This document shows positions 25,842 through 32,736 of a stretch of 32,736 nucleotides of DNA, piece by piece. Positions within the stretch are counted from its first letter, which is position 1. Every line of letters begins with the position of its first letter. The notes under the pieces were generated by a model. That model had not been told where the DNA came from. It saw only the letters and a program-made list of their open reading frames with translations, and ran no database searches. The position numbers and the translations under genes were made by a program. The stretch is from Deltaproteobacteria bacterium (GTDB lineage Bacteria; Desulfobacterota; RBG-13-43-22), in assembly GCA_016219225.1 (NCBI GenBank), contig JACRBX010000180.1, forward strand, positions 1 to 32,736, given 5' to 3'.

Positions 25842-26516
25842 ATGTATCCTATTCCGGAAACCGTAAACAAAGGGCAGGCCGAGCCTCCCCATGTCCTGGT
25901 TGTAGAGGATGAATCCAGCGTGGCTAAAGGGCTGGAACTCGTCATGCGTGAAGAGGGTTATAATGTGGAACTGGCCGATACCGGGCAAAAGGCCCTTGAG
26001 AAATTCGCTGCCATGGATTTTGACCTGGTGGTAGCCGACCTCCGGTTGCCCGACATCGATGGTCTGGAGGTCATCCAGCGGGTCAAGGAGAACCGGCCTG
26101 AAACCAAAATAATTATCATAACCGGCTATCCATCGGTGGCTTCTGCCGTCCAGGCGGTAAAGATGGGGGTGGCGGATTACCTCCGTAAGCCCTTTACCGA
26201 TGATGAAGTTATGGCCGTAGTGGGGAATGCCCTGAAAGCCAGGAAAAAGGATTCGATGGAATCCCTTATTATTGAAACCCAGGCGGAAAGGCTTATCCAG
26301 AGGGATGAGGTTATCCGGGTCCTGGATAAGGCCTCTCAAAATGAAAATTTTTGGCACAACCTGATGGAAGACGGGATGGAAGCGCTGAAGGAATACCAGC
26401 TTTCGGCAACCGCCAAAGCCGCCATACTGTCAGGAGATCTGGACTGGATCCGGAAGAATGTGGGGGATCTCTCCGAAGTGCAGCTTTTATCCCTTTACAA
26501 ACTTCTGGACCGTTAA
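25842..26516 (+). CDS. Response regulator with short helical C-terminal domain, next to formate dehydrogenase genes
   Basis: A 224-residue regulator. The receiver (residues 17-135) has acidic VVEDES, phosphoacceptor D66 in DLVVADLRLPDIDG, T in IITGYPS and K in YLRKPFTD. The remaining 90 residues are helical, ending LSATAKAAILSGDLDWIRKNVGDLSEVQLLSLYKLLDR; I see no DNA-binding helix-turn-helix, so it may act by protein contact. The ATG at 25842 follows AAAGGTGAG. ATG 25782, after GAGGAAAGGG, is a possible alternative that adds 20 residues. Longer extensions run through repeat copy F. It is the first gene downstream of the sigma54-type promoter and lies 273 bases before the dehydrogenase genes. 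Confidence 0.85.
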   Translation: MYPIPETVNKGQAEPPHVLVVEDESSVAKGLELVMREEGYNVELADTGQKALEKFAAMDFDLVVADLRLPDIDGLEVIQRVKENRPETKIIIITGYPSVASAVQAVKMGVADYLRKPFTDDEVMAVVGNALKARKKDSMESLIIETQAERLIQRDEVIRVLDKASQNENFWHNLMEDGMEALKEYQLSATAKAAILSGDLDWIRKNVGDLSEVQLLSLYKLLDR

Positions 26517-26577
26517 GATACTCAACCGGGCTTTAGGCAAAAGCCGAAAGGCGATTTTGATGAAACCGTAAAAAAGC

Positions 26578-26657
26578 CGTCATTCCCGCGCAGGCGGGAA
26601 TCCAGGCCAATCGAGATCAATTAAAAACACTGGATTCCGGCTTTCGCCGGAATGACG
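26578..26657. repeat. Composite inverted repeat (two dRS3-like hairpins), copy 1
   Basis: The ends CGTCATTCC (26578-26586) and GGAATGACG (26649-26657) enclose two hairpins: ATTCCCGC-GCAG-GCGGGAAT (26582-26601) and ATTCCGGC-TTTC-GCCGGAAT (26634-26653). Outer CGTAAAAAA (26567-26575) and TTTTTTACG (26676-26684) extend the symmetry. The ATTCCC-N8-GGGAAT core is the form called dRS3 in Neisseria and is common in proteobacterial intergenic DNA. It may act as a bidirectional terminator or REP-like element between the regulator and NuoE-like genes. Confidence 0.7.
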
Positions 26658-26703
26658 TAATGCGGGTTTCAGCGATTTTTTACGATTCAAACTATTTTAA
26701 TAG

Positions 26704-26725
26704 ATCAGGCAACATGTTGCCTGAT
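26704..26725. promoter_or_regulatory. Perfect 22-bp palindrome (candidate operator) before the formate dehydrogenase operon
   Basis: The half-site ATCAGGCAACA is followed directly by its exact reverse complement with no spacer. It lies 64 bases before the NuoE-like start, with TATAAA 12 bases further on (26737-26742). A -35 box for that -10 would fall inside the palindrome. No T-run follows, so an operator is more likely than a terminator. The cognate protein is unknown. Confidence 0.55.
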
Positions 26726-26789
26726 AATACGCGCTTTATAAATAGATTTTCCGACTTGTTCGGATTGAGGTACCGGAAGGGAAAAACCC

Positions 26790-27293
26790 ATGCACCTGGT
26801 CCATTTTGAGCAATCCCCTTTGCAGGGCCGATTGGATCCAGAGGCCCTCTTGGCCGAGATGCAGGTAAGGTTCGAAGGAAGGGCCGATGAACTTATCCCC
26901 ATGCTTCAGTGCGTTCAAAAGGCCCTGGGCTTTTTGCCTGAGCAGATCCTTCTGGAGATCGCCCGCCTGACCCGGTTGCCGGCCGCCAGGGTTTTCGGGA
27001 CGGCTACCTTTTATTCCCAGTTCCGTCTCCAGCCTGTAGGAAAATATATTATCCGGGTTTGCCGGGGGACCGCCTGTCATGTGAAAGGCTCCGGACGGAT
27101 TCTTGATGACATCCAGGGATACCTCCAGGTGGCCCCTGGCCGGACTACCCAAGACGGCCTTTTTACCCTTGAAACGGTAGCCTGTTTCGGGTCCTGTGCC
27201 CTGGCACCCATTTTAGTAATCAATGAAAGGGTTTATGGAAGCACCAATCGATCCAAGGCCTTAAGACTTCTTTCGGATATGCGGGGGGGTTAG
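26790..27293 (+). CDS. NAD-dependent formate dehydrogenase gamma subunit (NuoE-like)
   Basis: A 167-residue thioredoxin-like [2Fe-2S] protein. The four cluster cysteines are C91 and C96 (CRGTACHVKG) and C132 and C136 (CFGSCALAP). RVFGTATFYSQFRL and the N-terminal helical part (LIPMLQCVQKALGFLP) are standard for NuoE/HydC/FdsG. The next two genes encode NuoF-like and FdhA-like subunits, so this is the small electron-transfer subunit of a soluble NAD-linked formate dehydrogenase. GGAAGGG precedes the ATG. Confidence 0.92.
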   Translation: MHLVHFEQSPLQGRLDPEALLAEMQVRFEGRADELIPMLQCVQKALGFLPEQILLEIARLTRLPAARVFGTATFYSQFRLQPVGKYIIRVCRGTACHVKGSGRILDDIQGYLQVAPGRTTQDGLFTLETVACFGSCALAPILVINERVYGSTNRSKALRLLSDMRGG

Positions 27294-27296
27294 CAT

Positions 27297-27359
27297 TCGG
27301 GGGTCGGGGATCGGGGATCGGGGATCAGGGATCAGGAGATTAGGGGTCGGGGGTCGGGA
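27297..27359. repeat. Solo array of nine 7-bp units
   Basis: Tandem TCGGGGA-type heptads, with variants TCGGGGG, TCAGGGA and ATTAGGG, fill the gap between the NuoE-like and NuoF-like genes. The array starts three bases after the upstream stop. TACGAAAATA (27365-27374) follows; its reverse complement is the TATTTTCG-type end seen in copies A and D. The hairpin and box modules are absent. Confidence 0.75.
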
Positions 27360-27402
27360 TTTGATACGAAAATAAAGTGTCGAGGCATTAAATGGGAAAG
27401 AT

Positions 27403-29253
27403 ATGGATTTTAAAACTTTAAAGTCCGAAGCGGAAAGGGAATGGAAGGCCTTGCAGAATCTGCAGCAGCCCCTGATACAGATCGGACTGGGGACCTGTGG
27501 GAAGGCAGCCGGAGCGGAAGAGGTTTACTGCGCGGCCCAAAAAACGCTTCAACAAATAGGTCAGCCGGGCCGTTTCATGGAAGTGGGGTGTATCGGCATG
27601 TGTTACCTCGAACCCCTGCTGGCCGTGCGTAAGCCCCATGGACCATTTGTTTATTTTGGAAAACTTGACGCCGAAAAGACCGAGAAGATCCTTGTTTCCT
27701 TTCTCCGGGATGATGACCTCCTGAAAGAGTGGGCGGTTTGTACCCTGGGAGAAGAGACGATCGACGGGATTCCCCGTTTCGAGGAACTCCCGATGATCAA
27801 ACCCCAGATAAGAATTGCTTTACGCAATTGCGGTTTAATAGACCCGGAAGATATCAAACACTATATAGCTCGAGGCGGCTACGAAGGACTCCGGAAGGCC
27901 CTGGGCATGCACCCGGAAGAGGTGATTCGGGAGATCAAGGCTTCCGGCCTGCGCGGCCGCGGGGGAGCTGGATTTCCCACCGGTCTGAAGTGGGAGTTGG
28001 CCGGAAAAGCTCCGGACCCGACCAAGTATATCATCTGCAATGCCGATGAAGGAGATCCCGGGGCCTTTATGGACCGTTCCCTCCTGGAAGGAGACCCCCA
28101 TTCGGTTTTGGAAGGGATGCTGATCGGAGCCTACGCCATCGGCTGCCAGGAAGGCTACATCTATATCCGCGCTGAATATCCCCTGGCCATTAAAAGATTG
28201 GAGACGGCTATTAAGCAGATGAATCAATATGGCCTGTTGGGGCAAAATATCCTTGGAAGGCCTTTCCGGTTTCAGCTCCGGATTAAGGAAGGGGCCGGAG
28301 CCTTTGTCTGCGGTGAGGAGACGGCTCTCATGGCCTCCATAGAGGGGGGGCGGGGCATGCCGCGGCCCCGCCCGCCTTTCCCGGCCATCCAGGGGCTGTG
28401 GGGAAAACCGACCAATATCAATAACGTCGAAACCCTGGCCAATATCCCGGCCATTTTAACCCAGGGCGCCTCCTGGTTTGCCGGCTTCGGGACGGAGAAA
28501 AGCAAAGGCACCAAGACTTTTTCCCTGGCCGGGAAGGTCAAGCGAACCGGCCTCATTGAGGTCCCGCTGGGTATCCGCCTGGGGGAGATCATCAACCAAA
28601 TCGGGGGAGGGGTACCCAAAGGGAAGAAGCTTAAGGCCGTCCAGACCGGGGGACCTTCCGGAGGATGTATCCCCTTCGACCTTTTGGATCTTCCCGTAGA
28701 TTATGAGTCGTTGACCGCCGCCGGTTCCATTATGGGTTCCGGCGGCCTGGTGGTCATGGATGAAGATACCTGCATGGTGGACATCCCGCGATATTTTCTG
28801 ACTTTCACCTCAGAAGAGTCTTGCGGTAAGTGTTTGCCTTGTCGTCTCGGGACCCGTCAGATGCTGGACATCCTCAATGACATTTGTGCCGGGCAAGGAT
28901 ACCCGGAGGATATCGCCCTCCTGGAAAATATCAACGAGACCGTCCAGAAAGGCGCCCTGTGCGGACTGGGCCAGACCGCCCCTAACCCGGTCCGGACCAC
29001 CCTGCGCTACTTCCGTCCGGAATATGAGGCGCACATCGTTAACAAGAAGTGCCCGGCCGGTATCTGTAAGCCCCTGTTTCATTATGCAATCGATGTTGAG
29101 AAATGCAACGGCTGCGGGGTTTGTGCCCGTAAGTGCCCGGTCCGGGCGGTTAGGGGTGATAAAAAGAAACCCCATAGCATTGAACAGGACCAGTGCACCA
29201 AGTGCGCCACCTGCTACGAGGTGTGTAAATTCCAGGCCGTTTTGGTCTGTTAA
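27403..29253 (+). CDS. NAD-dependent formate dehydrogenase beta subunit (NuoF-like, with ferredoxin tail)
   Basis: A 616-residue flavo-iron-sulfur subunit that passes electrons to NAD. Residues 1-125 form a thioredoxin-like domain (GTCGKAAGAEEV and EVGCIGMC; only three cysteines are evident in these motifs). The FMN/NADH domain has GRGGAGFPTGLKWE, CNADEGDPGAFMDRSLLEGDPH and AFVCGEETALMASIEG. The SLBB part follows, then the N3-type [4Fe-4S] motif ESCGKCLPCRLGT. A C-terminal 2x[4Fe-4S] ferredoxin domain has CNGCGVCARKCP and CTKCATCYEVC. This extended form occurs in bifurcating hydrogenases (HydB/HndC) and formate dehydrogenases; the FdhA-like gene downstream favours the latter. The ferredoxin tail leaves ferredoxin involvement open. 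Confidence 0.92.
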   Translation: MDFKTLKSEAEREWKALQNLQQPLIQIGLGTCGKAAGAEEVYCAAQKTLQQIGQPGRFMEVGCIGMCYLEPLLAVRKPHGPFVYFGKLDAEKTEKILVSFLRDDDLLKEWAVCTLGEETIDGIPRFEELPMIKPQIRIALRNCGLIDPEDIKHYIARGGYEGLRKALGMHPEEVIREIKASGLRGRGGAGFPTGLKWELAGKAPDPTKYIICNADEGDPGAFMDRSLLEGDPHSVLEGMLIGAYAIGCQEGYIYIRAEYPLAIKRLETAIKQMNQYGLLGQNILGRPFRFQLRIKEGAGAFVCGEETALMASIEGGRGMPRPRPPFPAIQGLWGKPTNINNVETLANIPAILTQGASWFAGFGTEKSKGTKTFSLAGKVKRTGLIEVPLGIRLGEIINQIGGGVPKGKKLKAVQTGGPSGGCIPFDLLDLPVDYESLTAAGSIMGSGGLVVMDEDTCMVDIPRYFLTFTSEESCGKCLPCRLGTRQMLDILNDICAGQGYPEDIALLENINETVQKGALCGLGQTAPNPVRTTLRYFRPEYEAHIVNKKCPAGICKPLFHYAIDVEKCNGCGVCARKCPVRAVRGDKKKPHSIEQDQCTKCATCYEVCKFQAVLVC

Positions 29254-29267
29254 ACTGGATACTGGAG

Positions 29268-32198
29268 ATGGAAACCGTGAAGGAAATCAGCCTCATCGTT
29301 GAAGGGCGTAAAGTCAAGGTCCCTGAAGGGGCCAAAGTCCTGGAAGCGATTCAGAAAGCGGGGTATTATGTACCCACTCTGTGTCATGATCCGGCCCTCA
29401 AACCCTTCGGGGCCTGCCGGTTGTGTATCGTCCAGATCGAAGGGATGCGGGGGCTGCCCGCCTCCTGCACCACACCGGTACAGGACGGTATGGTGGTCCA
29501 TACCGAAACCGAAGAAATCCGGAGGGTGCGGCGGACCATCGTGGAAATGGCCATCGCCAACCATCCCCAAACCTGTCTGGTCTGTAATCGAAATCAGGCC
29601 TGTGCGCTTCTCCAGGTGGCCCGTTATGTGGGCGTCCAGCAAAGTTCGGTCGAGAGGTTGCGCCGGAGGAAATCGCCCCACCTGCCGGATCTCTCCAACC
29701 CGGCCTATGATTTTGATCCCGATAAATGCATCCTCTGCGGAAAATGTGTGCGGACCTGTGACGAAATCGTCGGGGTCGGGGCCATTGATTTTGCCTACCG
29801 GGGCTCCCGAACAGTGGTCAGTCCTTTTGGGGCCAAACCTTTGGCCCAGTCCGTCTGCCAGAGTTGCGGGGAGTGCGTGGAACATTGCCCCACCGGGGCC
29901 TTGACGGCCAAATCCGCCCTCCCTATGGAAAAGGAAGTCCGGACCATTTGTCCCTATTGTGGCGTAGGCTGTGCCGTCTATCTGGGGGTCCGGGGACAGA
30001 ATATCGTACAAGTAAGGGGGGATCCTCAGAGCCCGGTGAACCGGGGAGAACTTTGTGTCAAGGGCCGTTACGGAATAGACTATGTCCATCATCCCGATCG
30101 GTTAACCCGGCCTCTGATTCGTAAGGAGGAGATGCCCAAGACAATCTATACCGATAACCCCGGGAAGGTCTTTCGGGAGGCGGACTGGGACGAAGCACTG
30201 GACCTGGTGGCCCGGAAGCTAGCCTTGGTTCGTGCCCTTCACGGTCCTGAGGCCATCGGCGTCTTGAGTTCGGCCAAATGCACCAACGAGGACAATTATA
30301 TCCTGCAAAAATTTGCCAGGGCGGTGTTAGGGACCAACAACGTGGATCATTGCGCCCGCCTTTGCCATGCCTCCACGGTGGCCGCAGCTCTGGCGGCCTT
30401 CGGAGACGGGGCCATGAGTAATTCCATTTCCGATATCGATTACGCCGATGTCCTCCTGGTCATAGGCTCCAATACCACCGAATGCCATCCCATCATCGGC
30501 CGAAAAATTACCCGGGCTATCAAAAACAAGGGGACAAAATTGATCGTGGCCGACCCCCGGGCCATTGAACTGAGCGAACTGGCCGAAGTCTACCTGGCCC
30601 ATTTACCGGGCACGGATGTGGCCCTGCTGAATGGAATCATGCGGGAAATCGTTGAGGCCGGTCTCCTTGATCGGGCTTTCATAGCCGGCAGGTGTGAGGA
30701 ATTCGAGCCTTTCCTTCAGTCGCTGGACCCCTACGACCTGAAAACCGTGGAACGAATTACCGGTGTGTCCGGAGAAAAAATCAGCCAATGTGCCCGGCTT
30801 TTCGGCCAGGCCGACAGGGCCATGGTCCTTTATGGCATGGGGATTACCCAGCACACTACCGGCACTGACAATGTCAAGACCATCGCCAATCTGTTAATGC
30901 TTACCGGAAATCTGGGCCGCCCGGGAACCGGTTTTGCCCCCCTTCGGGGACAGAACAATGTCCAGGGCGCCTGCGATATGGGGGCCTTGCCGGTGGTTTA
31001 TCCGGGATACCAGCGGGTGGATAATCCGACGGTCCGGAAAAAATTTGAAAGGGCCTGGGGAAAGGCCTTAAACGAAAAACCGGGACTGACGGTGACGGAA
31101 ATGTTTCAGGCCGCCCATGATGGGGCGTTTAAAGCCCTTTACGTCATGGGAGAGAATCCCATGCTCAGTGAACCGGATCTGAATCAGGCCAAAGAAGCCC
31201 TGGCCAGGCTGGAGCTATTGGTCGTTCAAGACATCTTTTTAACCGAAACGGCCCAATTAGCCGATGTGGTCTTTCCCGCCGCCAGCTTTGCCGAAAAAGA
31301 CGGGACCTTCACCAACACGGAGCGGCGGGTGCAATTGGTCCACCGGGCCATTGATCCGCCGGGGGAAGCCCGAGAAGATTGGAAAATCCTGGCCGAGATC
31401 TCCGGGCGTCTGGGTTATCCCATGCACTATCCCTCCAGCGGTCAGATCATGGCAGAGATTGCCCGACTTACCCCGATCTATGGGGGGATTTATTACGACC
31501 GGCTTCCCGGTCCGGGCCTTCAATGGCCTTGCTGGGACGGGGAACACCCCGGCACACCCCTGCTGCATAAAGGGGAATTTACCAGGGGCCGTGGAAAATT
31601 TCATGTGGTCCATGACAGACCGCCGGCCGAATTACCCACCGCCGCCTATCCCCTGCTGCTGACTACCGGCCGGATCCTGGAGCATTGGCATACCGGAAGC
31701 ATGAGCCATCGCTCACGGGTTCTGGAAACCCTGGCCCCGGAAAGCCGGGTGGAGATCAATCCCCAGGATGCACTCCATTTGGGTATTGAAGAGGGAGACC
31801 TGATCTCCCTCTCCTCCCGCCGGGGTGAGATCCAGACCAGGGTCAGGAAAACCGACCGGGTCAGGCCGGGCCAGGCCTTTATGGCCTTTCATTGGAAGGA
31901 TGCCCCGGCCAACCGTTTGACCAACCCGGTCTTTGACCCCCAGGCCAAGATACCGGAATTCAAGGTATCTTCGGTAAAGGCCGTCCTGACCGTTTTAGAA
32001 AGGGCCGCTGAAGACAATAAATTTCTGACCGCCCTGGCTGAAAACCCGGTGGGGGTCCTGGCCTCTTATGATTTGACATCCGAACATCGACAGGCCCTGG
32101 TCGATGGCGACATGGCTTCTATTGAAAAATGGCTCGGTCCTTTGGAAGAAAGGCTTCAAGTCTGGCTAAAGGCCCGCCTTAAACAGGAAAATTTTTAG
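29268..32198 (+). CDS. fdhA: Formate dehydrogenase alpha subunit, cysteine type (NuoG-like N-terminus)
   Basis: A 976-residue catalytic subunit oxidising formate to CO2. The N-terminus carries a [2Fe-2S] ferredoxin domain (CHDPALKPFGACRLC), a His/Cys [4Fe-4S] motif (NHPQTCLVCNRNQAC) and two [4Fe-4S] motifs (CILCGKCVRTC, CQSCGECVEHC). The bis-MGD domain begins with ICPYCGVGC and ELCVKGRYG. The Mo ligand is C366 in DHCARLCHASTV, a cysteine where some formate dehydrogenases have selenocysteine, followed by the conserved His. The C-terminal molydopterin-dinucleotide domain has LLTTGRILEHWHTGSMSHRS. ATG 29268 is given; GTG 29277 has GGAG at a better distance and may be the true start. No FdhD is seen. 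Confidence 0.94.
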   Translation: METVKEISLIVEGRKVKVPEGAKVLEAIQKAGYYVPTLCHDPALKPFGACRLCIVQIEGMRGLPASCTTPVQDGMVVHTETEEIRRVRRTIVEMAIANHPQTCLVCNRNQACALLQVARYVGVQQSSVERLRRRKSPHLPDLSNPAYDFDPDKCILCGKCVRTCDEIVGVGAIDFAYRGSRTVVSPFGAKPLAQSVCQSCGECVEHCPTGALTAKSALPMEKEVRTICPYCGVGCAVYLGVRGQNIVQVRGDPQSPVNRGELCVKGRYGIDYVHHPDRLTRPLIRKEEMPKTIYTDNPGKVFREADWDEALDLVARKLALVRALHGPEAIGVLSSAKCTNEDNYILQKFARAVLGTNNVDHCARLCHASTVAAALAAFGDGAMSNSISDIDYADVLLVIGSNTTECHPIIGRKITRAIKNKGTKLIVADPRAIELSELAEVYLAHLPGTDVALLNGIMREIVEAGLLDRAFIAGRCEEFEPFLQSLDPYDLKTVERITGVSGEKISQCARLFGQADRAMVLYGMGITQHTTGTDNVKTIANLLMLTGNLGRPGTGFAPLRGQNNVQGACDMGALPVVYPGYQRVDNPTVRKKFERAWGKALNEKPGLTVTEMFQAAHDGAFKALYVMGENPMLSEPDLNQAKEALARLELLVVQDIFLTETAQLADVVFPAASFAEKDGTFTNTERRVQLVHRAIDPPGEAREDWKILAEISGRLGYPMHYPSSGQIMAEIARLTPIYGGIYYDRLPGPGLQWPCWDGEHPGTPLLHKGEFTRGRGKFHVVHDRPPAELPTAAYPLLLTTGRILEHWHTGSMSHRSRVLETLAPESRVEINPQDALHLGIEEGDLISLSSRRGEIQTRVRKTDRVRPGQAFMAFHWKDAPANRLTNPVFDPQAKIPEFKVSSVKAVLTVLERAAEDNKFLTALAENPVGVLASYDLTSEHRQALVDGDMASIEKWLGPLEERLQVWLKARLKQENF

Positions 32199-32270
32199 TG
32201 AGTTGTATCCAACCATAAAATGTGCTACATAATACTACAGCGAATTTTTTTACTAATGCACTCCGTTATC

Positions 32271-32367
32271 CGTCATTCCGGCATGTTTTAAGCCGGAATC
32301 CAGGGTCTTTGATTTTCTTATTTTCTTGAAAAAACTGGATTCCCGATAAAGACGTTCGGGAATGACG
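32271..32367. repeat. Composite inverted repeat, copy 2
   Basis: It has the same ends as copy 1 (CGTCATTCC 32271-32279; GGAATGACG 32359-32367). The internal hairpins are ATTCCGGC/GCCGGAAT (32275-32282 and 32292-32299) and ATTCCCGA/TCGGGAAT (32339-32346 and 32356-32363). As in copy 1, the left hairpin is followed by CCAG and the right is preceded by CTGG. It lies 72 bases past the formate dehydrogenase stop. The remainder of 32199-32500 shows no supported gene. Confidence 0.68.
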
Positions 32368-32500
32368 AAAAAAGTGGCGTTGTAGCGATAAGTTGCTATG
32401 TCTCTTCCGGGGTAACTCCCGGACGAGGCGTAGATTCTTCCAAAGTACACCTGAGGATTTATCTCTAACATTTTTAATAAGCGAGCTTGTTATGATGCCA

Positions 32501-32590
32501 GGAATCCAGAATTCAGAATAATGGAATATCTTTTATTGGGGTTGTTACTCATTCTGAATTCTGAATTCTGACTCCTGAATTCTGAATTCC
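32501..32590. repeat. Opposed 7-bp arrays forming an imperfect palindrome
   Basis: Left units of AGAATTC/AGAATAA type (32501-32527) are followed after about 23 bases by six ATTCTGA-type units (32551-32590). The two arrays are roughly reverse complements: 32501-32515 pairs with 32576-32590 at 14 of 15 positions. They could therefore extrude as a hairpin. Same period-7 class as the other arrays, without the conserved box. Confidence 0.6.
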
Positions 32591-32639
32591 AAAATTTCAA
32601 ATATCTTCGGATAGTCTTATCCAACAGAATAGCGAGGTC

Positions 32640-32736
32640 ATTGTTACCATTCACCAAAACCCACCATCTCTTTTCGGTGCTCTCGAACCCAATTATCCTC
32701 CCTCCTCACGGGCCTGGCTGGTCTGGGGCCTGGGAG
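32640..32736 (+). CDS. Possible N-terminus of an MFS transporter running off the window
   Basis: From about 32640 one frame reads IVTIHQNPPSLFGALEPN and then YPPSSRAWLVWGLG up to the window's edge. SRAWLVWGL at the start of a first hydrophobic helix recalls major facilitator superfamily transporters. The frame is open from 32586 but has no ATG, GTG or TTG before the edge. Translation would need an unusual codon such as ATT 32640 (AGCGAGG just upstream), or the true start differs, or the resemblance is chance. Only about 30 residues are visible. Confidence 0.35.
   Translation, partial: MVTIHQNPPSLFGALEPNYPPSSRAWLVWGLG

Noticed and set aside
27297-27359. CRISPR-like array
   Set aside because: Units are 7 bp and contiguous with no unique spacers, and no cas genes are present.
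30363-30365. Selenocysteine in the formate dehydrogenase
   Set aside because: The codon at the Mo-ligand position is TGC, so it is a cysteine enzyme.

Overview
The window looks like chromosomal DNA of an anaerobic or microaerophilic deltaproteobacterium (Desulfobacterota/Syntrophobacterales-like). This is inferred from gene content: molybdenum hydroxylase, NAD-linked formate dehydrogenase built from NuoE/F/G-like parts, many histidine kinases with NtrC-type regulation, and a LIV-type ABC transporter. The intergenic style, with short-period repeats between genes, also fits. No rRNA, tRNA, CRISPR array or intact insertion sequence was seen.

Layout. (1) 1-5753, plus strand: a catabolic-looking cluster with the [2Fe-2S] and molybdopterin subunits of a xanthine-oxidase-family hydroxylase, a VOC/methylmalonyl-CoA-epimerase-like protein, a saccharopine-dehydrogenase-like oxidoreductase and a class III aminotransferase. 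The substrate is unknown. (2) 5754-8447: an AT-richer, decayed stretch with two dyads, a frameshifted DUF4143-type ATPase remnant, an acyltransferase-3 membrane protein, and a tiny DUF5670-like membrane protein gene interrupted by TGA. (3) 8448-12325: a stress-flavoured group with a dihydrolipoamide-dehydrogenase-like flavoprotein, a Met-rich Spy/CpxP-like periplasmic protein, Fe/Mn superoxide dismutase, an exported basic protein and a universal stress protein. (4) 12339-16712: two divergent sensor kinases, one soluble and one a large membrane hybrid kinase. (5) 16944-22494: an orphan ABC ATPase, then a complete LIV operon (binding protein, two permeases, two ATPases) behind a strong sigma70-like promoter. 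(6) 22552-25225, minus strand: a GAF-histidine kinase and an NtrC-type sigma54 activator. (7) 25499-32198: a sigma54-type promoter, a response regulator and a three-subunit NAD-dependent formate dehydrogenase. (8) 32199-32736: repeats, then what may be the N-terminus of an MFS transporter leaving the window.

The most unusual signal is in the spaces between genes. Five intergenic regions carry the same modular element: a TAAGCnnTCATGC lead-in, a small hairpin whose stem sequence changes while pairing is kept, a conserved ACGAAGCATGAAAATG box, then one or two tandem arrays of 7-bp (once 8-bp) units. Three copies end in a TATTTTCGAACTAAAG-like box. The order of modules is constant and both orientations occur. 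In two copies the element runs almost into the next gene's start codon. Further 7-bp arrays without the box occur at three other sites.

A regulatory model can be read from the layout. The HK/NtrC pair at 22552-25225 faces a canonical sigma54 promoter (25499-25513) that points at the response regulator and formate dehydrogenase genes. A perfect 22-bp palindrome lies just before the dehydrogenase operon, and two composite inverted-repeat elements with the same ends bracket it. This model is inference from position and motifs.
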